Of a stretch of DNA of 33,381 nt, positions 33,086 to 33,381 are shown in pieces. The position numbers were made by a program, and so were the translations under genes. Position 1 is the first letter of the stretch, and every line of letters begins with the position of its first letter. The DNA comes from SAR86 cluster bacterium. Lineage in GTDB: Bacteria > Pseudomonadota > Gammaproteobacteria > SAR86 > D2472. The notes under the pieces were generated by a model that worked only from the letters and a program-made list of their open reading frames with translations, made no database searches and was not told where the DNA came from. Location: the NCBI GenBank assembly GCA_029248485.1, contig JAQWJG010000041.1, forward strand, positions 1 to 33,381, in the 5' to 3' direction.

Positions 33086-33381
33086 ATGAAAAATCTATTT
33101 TCAATTTTGGCATTTGGACTAAGTTTAAGTTTGTATGCAGGTCATCATGAAGAGGGTGAAAAAGATGCATCCATGCATGAAAATAACTTTGTCTATATTT
33201 CAACTTATACCCAACCAGCCGGCGGCAATCCAGAAAGATTAAAAAAATCACTTTTAAAAAATCTTGATACTCTTGAGGCAAATGGATACAACAGATGCGG
33301 AATGCTCAGGCATCAGTTTGGTGGCGGTAGATCTTTTTTGACGTATTGCTATTTTGATAGTTGGGAGCAATTCGCTGAGAT
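33086..33381 (+). CDS. Exported protein of unknown function, cut by the window end
   Basis: Partial: at least 98 residues with no stop before the window edge. It starts at ATG 33086 with AAGGAG seven bases upstream. The signal peptide is about 1-18 (ending SLYA), then Gly-His-His-Glu-Glu at the predicted mature N-terminus. The segment NFVYISTYTQPAGG, a helix with ERLKKSLLKNLDTLEANGY, then RSFLTYCYFDSWEQF suggests an alpha-beta barrel of ABM/Dabb type. That fold call is weak. It lies 69 bases behind the methyltransferase-like gene, which carries the same kind of N-terminus. Confidence 0.75.
   Translation, partial: MKNLFSILAFGLSLSLYAGHHEEGEKDASMHENNFVYISTYTQPAGGNPERLKKSLLKNLDTLEANGYNRCGMLRHQFGGGRSFLTYCYFDSWEQFAE

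Overview
The window reads as a compact, AT-rich chromosomal segment from an aerobic marine gammaproteobacterium. Two large TonB-dependent receptors, a TPR-sulfotransferase, a laminarinase-type GH16 lipoprotein, a PutA without its DNA-binding domain, very short intergenic gaps and many small exported proteins suggest the SAR86 clade or a close relative. This assignment rests on gene content and style, not on a marker-gene tree. I saw no rRNA, tRNA, CRISPR array or insertion sequence, and no gene-free stretch longer than 300 bases.

Layout. 1-4739: TonB receptor, terminator, TPR-sulfotransferase. 4805-6661: two-gene ABC-2 exporter. 6723-7932: small unknown protein and a convergent GH16 lipoprotein. 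8031-13757: PutA and a second TonB receptor with a strong bidirectional terminator. 13815-15755: YczE-type membrane protein, a TIGR03643-type small protein, and an exported SnoaL-like/cupin pair. 15759-20643 (minus): a translationally coupled three-gene operon of a GltD-like FAD/Fe-S oxidoreductase followed by KorA and KorB, for ferredoxin-type 2-oxoacid oxidation. 20829-22324: small lipoprotein and a riboswitch-controlled metB. 22499-27354: AhpD-like protein, RhlE-type helicase, TypA, YeiH-type transporter. 27405-31189: tight run of SDR, serine hydrolase, S1/P1 nuclease and patatin. 31256-33381: RRM protein, Gly/Leu-rich membrane protein, DoxX protein, exported methyltransferase-like protein, and an exported protein cut by the window end.

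The strongest signals beyond ordinary genes are these. (1) A SAM-II/SAM-V-type aptamer sits directly upstream of metB and is followed by an intrinsic terminator. The conserved 3' strand of the aptamer can pair with the 5' arm of the terminator, which gives a complete predicted transcriptional OFF switch. (2) About 60 residues resembling the N-terminal domain of tyrosine recombinases (DUF6538-like) are fused to the front of the GltD-like oxidoreductase, and a strong ribosome binding site supports that start. (3) Four small exported proteins at two loci would each begin, after signal-peptide removal, with X-His-His, a potential amino-terminal copper/nickel site.

Together the genes describe a heterotroph that imports and hydrolyses polymers (TonB receptors, GH16, nuclease, lipase-like enzymes), burns proline and 2-oxoacids, and controls methionine synthesis through SAM sensing.
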